In this document: positions 1 through 7,313 of the stretch, piece after piece
Layout of the letters: each line of letters begins with the position of its first letter
Numbering within the stretch: the first letter of the stretch is position 1
DNA from: a virus
IMG/VR virus record: IMGVR_UViG_3300024062_000033
Coordinates: 1-33,484 of that record
Strand: one strand, 5' to 3'
Length of the DNA: 33,484 nucleotides
Translations under genes and position numbers: made by a program
The notes under the pieces: generated by a model
What the model was told of the DNA's origin: nothing
What the model saw: the letters and a program-made list of their open reading frames with translations, nothing else
Database searches by the model: none

Positions 1-1
1 A

Positions 2-121
2 AGCTACAAATTAAAATATAAGACAAACGTATATTACCTGGTAAATGGTGATGACATTTGGATTAACACAAAAGAAAGTTTAATAAATTGGGCATTGGAG
101 AATTGTGGATTGGAACTTTGA
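2..121 (+). CDS. partial hypothetical protein (C-terminal 39 residues)
   Basis: The frame beginning at base 2 is open for 39 codons and stops with TGA at 119-121; the start lies outside the window. The visible end is rich in Tyr, Asn and Trp and closes with ENCGLEL. It overlaps the next gene by 17 nt, as in a packed phage operon. Its place before a neck-type gene suggests a head-tail connector or other small virion protein, but I do not recognise a family. Confidence 0.45.
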   Translation, partial: SYKLKYKTNVYYLVNGDDIWINTKESLINWALENCGLEL

Positions 122-560
122 TGAAATAGGAACTAAATTGAATAAGATTGCCGAAGGTATGCCTACAATCTTTGCAGACATGAAAGTGATAATCGCTAAT
201 GATGTCAAAGCAAAGCATAGGCAAAGATTAGATAGTGGGCAGCCAAGAAAAAGCTATAAATCTGAAGCATATAAGAAGTTCAGAGCAAAACAAGGAAGGC
301 AAACTGGCTATATTGATATGCAATTGAGTGGTGAATTTGTGAGAAGTCTAACGATAGGAAAAGAAGGTGATGATGTGGTTTATGGTGTTGCAGATAGGAA
401 AGATGGAAAGACTACTACATCAACAATTTATAAAGGTCAGATTGAAAGAAATAATCATGGCGATTTAGTAAAAATAAATTCGGATGACACAGCAAGAGGA
501 ATTGAATCAGCCAATAGATATTTCACAGACAAAATCAGAGAATTATTCGATCAAGTTTAA
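105..560 (+). CDS. putative neck / tail-completion protein (HK97 gp10- or gpG-like)
   Basis: A 151-residue basic protein starting at GTG with GGAG 4 nt upstream (97-100). The centre has a basic stretch followed by GYIDMQLSGEFVRSL. A 'TG-hydrophobic-xx-SG-x-hydrophobic-xxS' pattern of this kind is typical of small virion-morphogenesis proteins that join head to tail (HK97 gp10 or Mu gpG type). Length and position, near the portal if the map is circular and upstream of the capsid genes, fit such a role. The family assignment comes from pattern only. It could also be another small structural protein. Confidence 0.4.
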   Translation: MDWNFDEIGTKLNKIAEGMPTIFADMKVIIANDVKAKHRQRLDSGQPRKSYKSEAYKKFRAKQGRQTGYIDMQLSGEFVRSLTIGKEGDDVVYGVADRKDGKTTTSTIYKGQIERNNHGDLVKINSDDTARGIESANRYFTDKIRELFDQV

Positions 561-601
561 TCATGATTATTACATTAAGCTAATAGCATTAAAGATATTA
601 A

Positions 602-2032
602 ATGACATTGTTAGAAAACATAAAACTGATTAATGGTGGTGGAATCTTCCAAGCGTATGCAGAAGATGCTATCCTATTAAATGGCCGAGTGATAAAGAAT
701 GAACAAGATGTCGGATTAACCGAGCATCAGTACAATTATTTTTATACTAGGCATGATGATAGGCCGATAAGAATTCAAAGTGCTGAAAGGCCAATGTCTA
801 GCAATACACCATATGAGATTGCATCGCCAAAAGTATTAGTATTGCAGTTCAAGGAATACGATTTGAACGGCATTATGTATGCTGTATTGAATGTATTTAA
901 TGGAAATTATAATCGGTTAAGATACGAAGTAAACCAGGTTGAGATACGAAAAGAAATCATCTTAAAATCCGAGATTGGTGAAGTTCGGCCAATGGATGGC
1001 TATAGATTGATCAAGATAAGCTACACCGAGTTTTTGCCATTAGATAATTGTGAAGAAATCACTTGCAATGGCGATGTGGTTATTCCATTAACTAATGATG
1101 TCAAGGTATACATTAATGATGTTTTACGATATGAGCCATCGTGTAATACTAACTTGGAATTAACGCTAGTTGATGATTTAGGCAATCCGATAGATGCGAC
1201 ATACAATGGTACAGAAATAGTTGTGACATTGAGTTGTGCGGATGCAAGAGTGAGCAATAGTGATGATAGCTATGATGTCAATGTGGCGAGTGGTGGAGAT
1301 TTAGAGTTGCCAGATGAAGATATTACTTTAAATGGTGGCGCATTTATAACCAAGCCAAGCGTAAAAGACCAAGACATAGAATTGGTGGATACAAGCGATT
1401 CACCTATTACTCCAGATAGTGTAGTAGGAAACAAGATAGTTGTTAATACATCTGCTGGATGTTCTGCAAAAGGATTATTACCATTAAAGAGTGGGCAGAC
1501 AACAAGCTACGCCACTAATGACGATGGCGATTTAGAAAGAGGTAGAGAAGTAAATGTTCATACGTTATACTATAACAATGGATTTGGCAACACTAACAGA
1601 TTTACCGATGAGTTAGGTGGGCAAACATTCACAAACAATATAGTGATTGACTGGGGTACTTGGGATGGTGGTACAAATGTAAACGGATATATTTTAAGTT
1701 CTAATAGCGATTCGAATACTGGTACTACCGATTGGGCAACTTGGATGAGTGGGCAACCTTATACTACTGGTGGCTTCGGGAATTGGTATGTTGTAAATGC
1801 ATCGGAAATATCTACTTTGATAAATTACAATGATACATCTGGAGTAAATGACTATCCATTTTATAACTCAATTAACCACCGATTGTATACATCTACAACT
1901 GTACCGAGCAATACTACCCACGCTATTTTTAAGCAAAGAAATAGCTTTGATTTAGCTTCGGTTTCAAAAACATCCAATAACTACTCTATGTGGGTAAGGA
2001 CATTTAACTGGGATGGCGCATCACTAACATAA
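602..2032 (+). CDS. tail fibre/adhesin-like structural protein with C-terminal Lcl (DUF1566)-like domain
   Basis: A 476-residue protein. Residues ~1-150 look like a virion attachment region. Residues ~150-300 hold Ig/beta-type segments, with DITLNGGAF and a SAGC turn, as in Bacteroidota phage baseplate proteins. The C-terminal ~150 residues are Gly, Asn, Thr and Trp rich and contain FGNTNRFTDELGGQTF, a VIDWGTW strand, STT and a closing W-x-R-T-F-N-W. That pattern fits the Lcl/DUF1566 fold found in phage receptor-binding and adhesin proteins. It probably sits at the virion surface and contacts the host glycan or protein receptor. No reverse transcriptase or template repeat is near, so diversification by a DGR is not supported. 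The fold call is from memory of the family. Confidence 0.6.
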   Translation: MTLLENIKLINGGGIFQAYAEDAILLNGRVIKNEQDVGLTEHQYNYFYTRHDDRPIRIQSAERPMSSNTPYEIASPKVLVLQFKEYDLNGIMYAVLNVFNGNYNRLRYEVNQVEIRKEIILKSEIGEVRPMDGYRLIKISYTEFLPLDNCEEITCNGDVVIPLTNDVKVYINDVLRYEPSCNTNLELTLVDDLGNPIDATYNGTEIVVTLSCADARVSNSDDSYDVNVASGGDLELPDEDITLNGGAFITKPSVKDQDIELVDTSDSPITPDSVVGNKIVVNTSAGCSAKGLLPLKSGQTTSYATNDDGDLERGREVNVHTLYYNNGFGNTNRFTDELGGQTFTNNIVIDWGTWDGGTNVNGYILSSNSDSNTGTTDWATWMSGQPYTTGGFGNWYVVNASEISTLINYNDTSGVNDYPFYNSINHRLYTSTTVPSNTTHAIFKQRNSFDLASVSKTSNNYSMWVRTFNWDGASLT

Positions 2033-2041
2033 AATAAAAAT

Positions 2042-2284
2042 ATGGCAAAGTATAAATTTGAGCAATTTAAATTACAAATAGACAATCCAACTATCTCGGC
2101 TAACAAGGATAGCATTCATCTTCAAGTGAACAAGAACACTATAAGTTTAGATGTCACATTAGAAACAGATGGTGCAAAGTTTGGAGTGCATTTAACTGAC
2201 ATAAAGGTGAACAACTTAAATTATGAAGGTTATGAGAATCTAATGGAAAGAGTTTTAAACAGATTAAAAGATTACGAAGTATGA
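2042..2284 (+). CDS. hypothetical structural-operon protein
   Basis: An 80-residue protein made of alternating polar/hydrophobic residues, suggesting beta strands, with a short C-terminal helix ending RLKDYEV. It starts 9 nt after the fibre-like gene and overlaps the next start (ATGA type at 2281). No family recognised. It is probably translated with the surrounding virion genes. Confidence 0.6.
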   Translation: MAKYKFEQFKLQIDNPTISANKDSIHLQVNKNTISLDVTLETDGAKFGVHLTDIKVNNLNYEGYENLMERVLNRLKDYEV

Positions 2285-2562
2285 AGTGCTGCAATTCAAT
2301 TATAAATTTAGGATGTTTTGATGTTTGCGATGATTTGCAAACTGGCATTATAGCCGATGAAACTGGTTTGCATATTTTAGAAATCAAGTTTCTATCAATG
2401 ACTATCAAGAAGGAAGTAACATTGACAAGTGGTGATGAGATAGTATTGCCAAAAATGTACATCAATGAGTCAAGTGAAATTATCCTAAATGTAAAAAAGC
2501 CAAGTGGATACATGGCGAGTTCTTATTCATTTAGTACAAAGCCTTGCATAGATGTTACTTGA
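2281..2562 (+). CDS. hypothetical virion-associated protein, Cys-rich N-terminus
   Basis: A 93-residue protein starting at the ATG that overlaps the stop of its upstream neighbour. The N-terminus carries five cysteines within the first 37 codons or so (KCC, GCF, VCD), followed by alternating beta-type segments and a KPSGY motif. I associate this layout with small Ig-like tail or fibre accessory proteins of Bacteroidota phages, but no named family can be assigned. It overlaps the next gene by 11 nt. Confidence 0.6.
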   Translation: MKCCNSIINLGCFDVCDDLQTGIIADETGLHILEIKFLSMTIKKEVTLTSGDEIVLPKMYINESSEIILNVKKPSGYMASSYSFSTKPCIDVT

Positions 2563-2899
2563 TAGCTTTTATTTTGCATCATTTATATTCTTTTTGGCCT
2601 TTACAATTAGGCCAGGTAATATCTTTGATTTTTACAAGTTTTATTTGATTGATAAGTTTTATGGAGGTGATTCACCACAGCTATTAAAGCATGATCTTTA
2701 CCAATACAAGGAAAGCCAAATTGACAATAAATGGTTTAAATTATTAGGTGGGTGTATGTATTGCTTTCAGTTTTGGTTGGCTATTCCATACTACTTTTTT
2801 ATGGTCAAAAAAGGCATTATTTTTTTCTTTATATTTGTAAGCGTTAATTATGTATGGCTAAAGTTATTTGTTTATGTCGAAAGTAAGATTGGAGAATAA
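2552..2899 (+). CDS. small membrane protein with CxxC motif (DUF1360-like)
   Basis: A 115-residue protein with two or three hydrophobic segments: residues ~5-20, ~75-88 and ~90-105. Between the first and second lies GGCMYCFQFW, a CxxC followed by aromatic residues and entry into the membrane, as in DUF1360-like small phage/spore membrane proteins. It overlaps genes on both sides (11 nt upstream, 26 nt downstream), so it belongs to the structural operon. A membrane protein between fibre and scaffold genes is unexpected. It might act in assembly, superinfection exclusion or lysis timing. None of these is shown by the sequence. Confidence 0.6.
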   Translation: MLLDSFYFASFIFFLAFTIRPGNIFDFYKFYLIDKFYGGDSPQLLKHDLYQYKESQIDNKWFKLLGGCMYCFQFWLAIPYYFFMVKKGIIFFFIFVSVNYVWLKLFVYVESKIGE

Positions 2900-3029
2900 G
2901 AAGAACGGAAAAAGTTATGAGTTTAGTGCTGAAGGTGCAGCAATCTTATTAAGCAATCCAGACAAATGGACTAAAACAGATGAATTGCCAAAAGTAAAAA
3001 AGACAAGAAAACGTAAATCCCAAAATTAA
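2874..3029 (+). CDS. small lysine-rich protein before the scaffold gene
   Basis: A 51-codon reading frame (ATG 2874, TAA 3027-3029) that overlaps the membrane-protein gene by 26 nt and ends 3 nt before the scaffold-like start. The product is basic, with a central EFSAEGAAILLSNPDKW and a Lys/Arg tail (KKTRKRK). A similar small basic protein (31430-31594) precedes the major tail gene. Both have a 'residues-NPDKW / YPDRF' pattern followed by a Lys-rich tail, so they may be analogous or distantly related. Function unknown. Confidence 0.55.
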   Translation: MSKVRLENKKNGKSYEFSAEGAAILLSNPDKWTKTDELPKVKKTRKRKSQN

Positions 3030-3032
3030 ATT

Positions 3033-3791
3033 ATGAACTTTTTATCCAAAATTGAGAACGAAGAATTAAGAGCAGAGATTCAAAAAGCAGTTGAAGCAGA
3101 GATTGAGAATGCCAAAGAATTGGTAAGAAACGATGCTGATGCTGTGAAGGAATACAAGATGCAAGGCTTTAAAGAAGCAGAAAGAAAAGTATTAAGAGAT
3201 TTAAAAAAGGCTTTTAATCTTGATGCAACTGATTTAGAAGGTGCAGAAAATTACACAGAGTGGTTCAATGTTGCATTGGGCAAGTTTAAGGACCAAGCAA
3301 GTGCAACTGGCCAAGAATGGCAAGATAAATACATGGCTTTGAAAGATGATTTTAATCGGATTAAAGAAGAAGAAATCCCAGCATTGAAGTCACAAGCAGA
3401 AAGCCAAATCAAATCTTTTAAGATTGACAATATGTTAAATTCAAGATTAAGCAAAATTGAAAATCTTGCTATAAGCGTGGATGATTTGAAGTTGTTAGCA
3501 AAAGCGAAGTTTAATCAATTAGGTGTTGTCTTGGATTTGAATAATGATAGTGTGACTGCATTGACTGATCAAGGCACAAAGCCTACAATAGAAGATAAAG
3601 CATTGGATTTTGATGGTTTGATTAATCATGTAGTAAGTCCATATGTAAAGAAGAATGGTGTAAGCGAAAATAAGCCTACACAATCATTTGCACCAGTAAA
3701 TGCAAGTGATAAAATATCACCTAAAAAAGCCGAAATAATTAATAAATATAAGGCGATGGGTGTTGAAGTTCCAGCAGCATTGTTGGGATAA
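3033..3791 (+). CDS. putative capsid scaffolding protein
   Basis: A 252-residue, charged, largely helical protein. The first ~120 residues are Glu/Lys-rich coiled coil (ENEELRAEIQKAVEAEIENA), the middle is helical, and a flexible region precedes a short helical C-terminus ending in ALLG. A coiled-coil protein of this size directly before the major capsid gene is the normal position and build of a scaffolding protein, which binds capsid subunits during procapsid assembly and then leaves. No protease motif (Ser/His) is obvious, so there is no sign that it is self-cleaving. Call from context and composition. Confidence 0.6.
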   Translation: MNFLSKIENEELRAEIQKAVEAEIENAKELVRNDADAVKEYKMQGFKEAERKVLRDLKKAFNLDATDLEGAENYTEWFNVALGKFKDQASATGQEWQDKYMALKDDFNRIKEEEIPALKSQAESQIKSFKIDNMLNSRLSKIENLAISVDDLKLLAKAKFNQLGVVLDLNNDSVTALTDQGTKPTIEDKALDFDGLINHVVSPYVKKNGVSENKPTQSFAPVNASDKISPKKAEIINKYKAMGVEVPAALLG

Positions 3792-3873
3792 TATATCTTT
3801 CAGATTTGCCATCTGCAATTAGGCAAGTATTTCTGTTAGTGAGCAGTTAATTCACAATTGATTTATTTGTAAA

Positions 3874-3890
3874 ATTTAAAATTTAATAAG
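3874..3890 (+). promoter_or_regulatory. A/T-rich leader motif shared with the major tail gene
   Basis: ATTTAAAATTTA (3874-3885) lies exactly 5 nt before the capsid ATG. The identical 12-mer is at 31632-31643, also 5 nt before the ATG of the probable major tail gene. No Shine-Dalgarno is present. It probably provides an unstructured, efficient ribosome-entry leader for two highly expressed virion genes. The rest of the 99-nt gap holds TTTATTTG (3862-3869), one mismatch from a Bacteroidota -7 box, with no clear -33 element. Confidence 0.45.
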
Positions 3891-4982
3891 ATGGCAGCAT
3901 TAGCACCAGCACAAGCTAGTTGTGTAGTACAATTACAACTAGCCGACATTATGGGTTCAGCCAATCCAGTACTCCACGAAGTACAAAAAAATGGCTTTAC
4001 AACAGCATTAGTTTCAGATGTGAATAGACAAGGATTTGTAATCAATGCACAAGCAAATGGTTCAAGACCACAAGATACATCAAAGCGTAAAATCCAAGTT
4101 CGTTACAGAGCTGGAAATTGCGATTCAGTATCAAGTGGTGAGATGGTTTGTACAGATGAAGATGCAACAGAAGGTGATCCTTATTCTTACCAAGATGTAG
4201 AAGTTAAGCACTACAAAAAGTCAAAGCAAGTAAAATTGTCTAAAACTGAATTCTTGGATTTATGTAGTGGAATTACAACAGAGCAAACCTTGAGAACTGC
4301 TGAACTAGCAGCCGATTTAGTGCGCCAAATGGAACAAGATTTAATTACTGACTATTTAGCAGCGTTGAATACTTATTCTGATGGAGATGATCCTACACCA
4401 GCATCTACAGAAGAAAAAACAATCTCATTGTTTTCTGCTACTGCTGTTCCACAGCCATTTGCTTTAAATTTCGTTTCTAACGAATACAGCAAGAAAGGCT
4501 ACATGGACAATTTCATCATGGTAGGTGGTTACCAAATCAATTCTTGGATTAAATCTCAAGGTTTATTTGTTGGTAACGTAGATGGTGCTGATATTACTAA
4601 AACCAATTTCGATTCTAATGCATACATGAGTTCTGCATACGATGTAATTGCTCGTGCAATTGGAGTTGATACTGAAGATCGTATGGCTTCTTGGATGCCA
4701 GGCGCAATTCAAAGAGTTGATTGGTTGAAGTATGCACCAGAAACTGGCCTAGCTAGAAATACTGATGAAATCTTCAAAGGCACTATCAATTTAGGTGGTG
4801 AAGAATTTGACATATTAATTACTGACCAAGATTGCAACGATTTCGTGACAATTCAGTTGGCTAAAGGATATGGATTATTCATTCCAGAAGCTGGTGTATT
4901 TGGTGGTACTTGCAAAGGTCAAGGAACATTATTGAACTGGATTCTTGATTGTGGCGCATTATCTTGTGCAACAATTAAGTAA
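3891..4982 (+). CDS. probable major capsid protein
   Basis: A 363-residue protein directly downstream of the scaffold-like gene and followed by a strong terminator. It has its own 99-nt leader with an A/T-rich initiation motif, and Arg CGT codons recur, consistent with high expression. The body alternates helices and strands with DVEVKHYKKSKQVKLSKTEF in the first half, a pattern of capsid E-loop/P-domain type. The N-terminus (AQASCVV) resembles that of the probable major tail protein (CAASCAV). No HK97 prohead protease is visible nearby. Assignment rests on position and expression signals; another abundant virion subunit is the alternative. Confidence 0.65.
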   Translation: MAALAPAQASCVVQLQLADIMGSANPVLHEVQKNGFTTALVSDVNRQGFVINAQANGSRPQDTSKRKIQVRYRAGNCDSVSSGEMVCTDEDATEGDPYSYQDVEVKHYKKSKQVKLSKTEFLDLCSGITTEQTLRTAELAADLVRQMEQDLITDYLAALNTYSDGDDPTPASTEEKTISLFSATAVPQPFALNFVSNEYSKKGYMDNFIMVGGYQINSWIKSQGLFVGNVDGADITKTNFDSNAYMSSAYDVIARAIGVDTEDRMASWMPGAIQRVDWLKYAPETGLARNTDEIFKGTINLGGEEFDILITDQDCNDFVTIQLAKGYGLFIPEAGVFGGTCKGQGTLLNWILDCGALSCATIK

Positions 4983-4988
4983 GTAACT

Positions 4989-5008
4989 TTAATTTTGGGT
5001 TAGCATTG
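4989..5008 (+). promoter_or_regulatory. capsid 3'UTR segment complementary to the major-tail-gene leader
   Basis: TTAATTTTGGGTTAGCA (4989-5005), 6 nt after the capsid stop, is the exact reverse complement of TGCTAACCCAAAATTAA (31603-31619) in the 5' leader of the tail gene at 31649. In RNA the pairing extends three more positions (5006-5008 with 31600-31602) as U-G, U-A and G-U. The segment sits directly before the terminator hairpin, the usual layout of a 3'UTR-derived small RNA. Seen directly; the regulatory role is inference. Confidence 0.45.
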
Positions 5009-5009
5009 A

Positions 5010-5046
5010 GGGGTGGTGGTTTATGCCATCACTCCTTTTTGTTTTT
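5010..5046 (+). terminator. Rho-independent terminator after the capsid gene
   Basis: GGGGTGGTGG (5010-5019) pairs with CCATCACTCC (5026-5035) across a 6-nt loop: ten pairs, two of them G-U. It is followed by TTTTTGTTTTT (5036-5046). This is the clearest terminator in the window and separates head genes from the fibre/lysis block. Confidence 0.85.
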
Positions 5047-5059
5047 AAAAAACAATATC

Positions 5060-5929
5060 ATGAGATTTCTATTTATAATTTTTTCTTTATTCGCATTTGC
5101 AAATGCACAATATTACAATGTTGATTTGAACAATGGCATTGTTGAATTTACCGACACGACATCATCTTTTATCAAATATTCATTTACAGCCCAAGAAATA
5201 TCTTATCGTGAAGTGGGTTTAAACAATTTCGACATTTGTGATAATGCTTTTTGTAATGGCTTTGCAATGAAGGAAATATCAAACTTTACAAATAGATCTT
5301 ATCTTCTTGATTCATTAAACTATTGGCAAAGCATAAGTGGAAGCAGTTTTAGTGGCCTATGGCAAACTACCAATGGCTATTATGAGCCAAAGACATCAAA
5401 GCCTTTTAACTTTACTTATCAAGGCTTTACTTTATTAAATGATTCCATTGATTTTGGAGTTTTTAAATTGCCATTTGTGGGTGCATCTGCTGGTGATTTG
5501 GGAACATATAAGTCTTTGATTGGATTTGGTGATGCAACTGGAATAGGTGGTGATTATGCGCATTTATATGGCTATGTTGATTTGTTTGGTGAAAGATATA
5601 ATGCAATTGAAGCGATTGATTCTAGCAGTATTTCATTAAGAAACGACACAACAAAAGCGACTTTAAATGCAAACGGATTAGTATTGCCTAAAATGGGTGC
5701 AGAGCCAAGTGGTGAGCCTGGAAGCGTTTATTTCAATCAAAACACTACCGAATTTAGAGCATACAATGGAAGTCAGTTTCGCACAATTGTAACTTTATCT
5801 GGTGGTGATGGCAGTCCAATTGGAGTAGTAACACCAGCGCATGAAGGCATTATGTTTTGGGATACTGGAACTAACCACATCTATATTTCCGTAGGCACTA
5901 CATCTAATGATTGGGTAAAGCTACACTAA
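5060..5929 (+). CDS. secreted, fibre-like surface protein
   Basis: The start was set at ATG 5060, where a clean signal peptide begins (MRFLFIIFSLFAFANA, likely cleaved before QYY). The frame is open further upstream, but that part would put the signal internally. The mature part is ~270 residues. Its C-terminal half has fibre-type beta motifs (LPKMGAEPSGEPGSVYFN, then FWDTGTNHIYIS and a terminal WVKLH), like the tips of phage tail fibres or collagen-like host-recognition proteins. A signal peptide on a virion-type protein is unusual: it may be exported and shown on the infected cell, or be a fibre-like lysis or exclusion factor. It overlaps the next start by 1 nt. Confidence 0.55.
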   Translation: MRFLFIIFSLFAFANAQYYNVDLNNGIVEFTDTTSSFIKYSFTAQEISYREVGLNNFDICDNAFCNGFAMKEISNFTNRSYLLDSLNYWQSISGSSFSGLWQTTNGYYEPKTSKPFNFTYQGFTLLNDSIDFGVFKLPFVGASAGDLGTYKSLIGFGDATGIGGDYAHLYGYVDLFGERYNAIEAIDSSSISLRNDTTKATLNANGLVLPKMGAEPSGEPGSVYFNQNTTEFRAYNGSQFRTIVTLSGGDGSPIGVVTPAHEGIMFWDTGTNHIYISVGTTSNDWVKLH

Positions 5930-6321
5930 TGGATAGCACTATTGTTCAAAATTACTTTACTAATGGCATAGAAAGCAGTTTTATTTTAGCTGCATTCTTC
6001 TTCTTGTTTTTAGCATTTGTTACAAGTAAGTGGTTTCAGTTTACTATTCGTGATAAAGAGTCTGAACGTACACCGATGGAAGTATCGTGGAAGTTTTGGT
6101 GGCTTGATAATTACAATAGTGTTGTTTCCTTTTTCTTAATGTGTTTTCCGATTATCGTATTTACTGAAGATTTAGTACATTGGCTTGGTTTGAACTTTTT
6201 GCCAGATTCGATTAAGACTGAAAATCCGATGTATGTCTATTACATCTTTGGTTTATCGTTTGGGTGGATATTAGAAGTGATTTTGAAGAAAGCCAAATTA
6301 ATTAGAAACGCACAAATTTAA
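5929..6321 (+). CDS. holin-like membrane protein, three transmembrane segments
   Basis: 130 residues from ATG 5929 (overlapping the upstream stop as TAATG); a TTG start 18 nt upstream is less likely. Hydrophobic stretches at ~18-36, ~66-84 and ~103-118, with charged loops between and a basic C-terminus (LKKAKLIRNA), fit an inner-membrane protein. Lying just ahead of a second small membrane protein and the amidase, it is a candidate holin or antiholin. No named holin family recognised. Confidence 0.5.
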   Translation: MDSTIVQNYFTNGIESSFILAAFFFLFLAFVTSKWFQFTIRDKESERTPMEVSWKFWWLDNYNSVVSFFLMCFPIIVFTEDLVHWLGLNFLPDSIKTENPMYVYYIFGLSFGWILEVILKKAKLIRNAQI

Positions 6322-6325
6322 GGAG

Positions 6326-6577
6326 ATGGATAAGGTAATTATCAGCGCAATTTTGTTGATTCAAGCATTTCAAACTGAAAGTTTTAAGAGCAAATTAATT
6401 GATGTATGCCTAACAATTTCAACTGGTATGGGTGTTTACTTTACAATACCATTTCAAATTTCAACTAACTTTTACGCTCAAGAAATATTCCGAAGCATCA
6501 CGAGCATAGTAACTGCTATTACCATTTTGGTAATTTCACTATTTATCCGTAGATGGTGGAGTAAACGATTTAAATGA
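6326..6577 (+). CDS. putative holin
   Basis: 83 residues with two hydrophobic segments (~2-12 with ~24-42, and ~55-73) and a strongly basic end (RRWWSKRFK). A clear Shine-Dalgarno-like AAGGAG precedes the ATG. It overlaps the amidase start by 4 nt (ATGA), so the two are probably translationally coupled. Size, topology and coupling to the endolysin fit a class II holin, which would permeabilise the inner membrane at the time of lysis. The neighbouring 130-residue membrane protein could share or oppose this role. Confidence 0.55.
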   Translation: MDKVIISAILLIQAFQTESFKSKLIDVCLTISTGMGVYFTIPFQISTNFYAQEIFRSITSIVTAITILVISLFIRRWWSKRFK

Positions 6578-7050
6578 GATTAATTAAGCGCATTTTTATT
6601 CATTGCTCTGCTGGTTTTGGCGATGTAGAAAGCATCAAGCGACATTGGAAGTCTATTGGGTGGAAGTCTGTCGGTTACCATCGCATAATCGCTGAAGATG
6701 GCGAAGTATTCCAGTTAGCACCATACGAGCAAGTGACAAACGGAGTCAAATACTACAATTCATCAAGCATCCATATCTGCTATATTGGTGGAGTGGATAG
6801 AGCAAACGTACACAAGGCAAAAGATAGTCGCACAGAAGCGCAAAAAGAAGCGTTAATTTGCGAGATTGATAATGCTTTACTATACCTTAAACAATTTCAA
6901 AGCATTGAAGAAGTGCAAATATTAGGACATCGTGATATAAGCGAAGATAAGAACCTAAATGGGAAAGTTGATAGCTGGGAACGGATAAAAGAATGTCCAA
7001 GTTTTGATGCCATACCAGAGTATGCATACTTGATGGATAAGCACAAATAA
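6574..7050 (+). CDS. N-acetylmuramoyl-L-alanine amidase (endolysin, Amidase_2 type)
   Basis: A 158-residue single-domain enzyme that would cut the amide bond between MurNAc and the peptide stem. Zinc ligands are visible: His10 in FIHCSAG, His119 in LGHRDIS and Cys141 in ECPSFD, with a YH pair at 35-36. These are the hallmarks of T7 lysozyme/Amidase_2 proteins. There is no signal peptide and no cell-wall-binding domain, so it should depend on the upstream holin. An insert DKNLNGKVDSWE (residues 125-136) between the second and third ligands has the spacing of an EF-hand calcium loop (D-x-N-x-N-G-x-x-D-x-x-E). The start overlaps the holin stop. Confidence 0.9.
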   Translation: MRLIKRIFIHCSAGFGDVESIKRHWKSIGWKSVGYHRIIAEDGEVFQLAPYEQVTNGVKYYNSSSIHICYIGGVDRANVHKAKDSRTEAQKEALICEIDNALLYLKQFQSIEEVQILGHRDISEDKNLNGKVDSWERIKECPSFDAIPEYAYLMDKHK

Positions 7051-7091
7051 CAATAAATACATTTATATCTTATTATTTGTATATTTAAAGG

Positions 7092-7313
7092 ATGAAACTA
7101 AACGAATTAAAGGAAAAGATATTCAAGCTAGATCTTCATCAATACGATGGTATGCATTTGGGTAGTGGTACTATTTTAGATGCAAAACGATTTGTTGAAA
7201 ATCACATTAGTTTTTTAGAATCTAATCCTAACAACAGCACTTTTTTACTTTATTACAATAGGCTGTTTGAATTCTACAAAAAAACAAAACAATGGATTGC
7301 AGACAAGCATTAA
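7092..7313 (+). CDS. hypothetical protein
   Basis: A 73-residue helical protein (MKLNELKEKIFKLDLHQYDG at the N-terminus), following a 41-nt gap that contains a weak promoter-like TATTTG and an AAAGG before the ATG. It overlaps the next gene by 22 nt. No family recognised; possibly a small regulatory or structural partner of the phosphoesterase. Confidence 0.55.
   Translation: MKLNELKEKIFKLDLHQYDGMHLGSGTILDAKRFVENHISFLESNPNNSTFLLYYNRLFEFYKKTKQWIADKH

Noticed and set aside
1561-2032. Variable-protein (DGR target) C-terminus in the fibre-like gene
   Set aside because: The domain is Lcl/DUF1566-like, but no reverse transcriptase, template repeat or accessory gene is present in the window.
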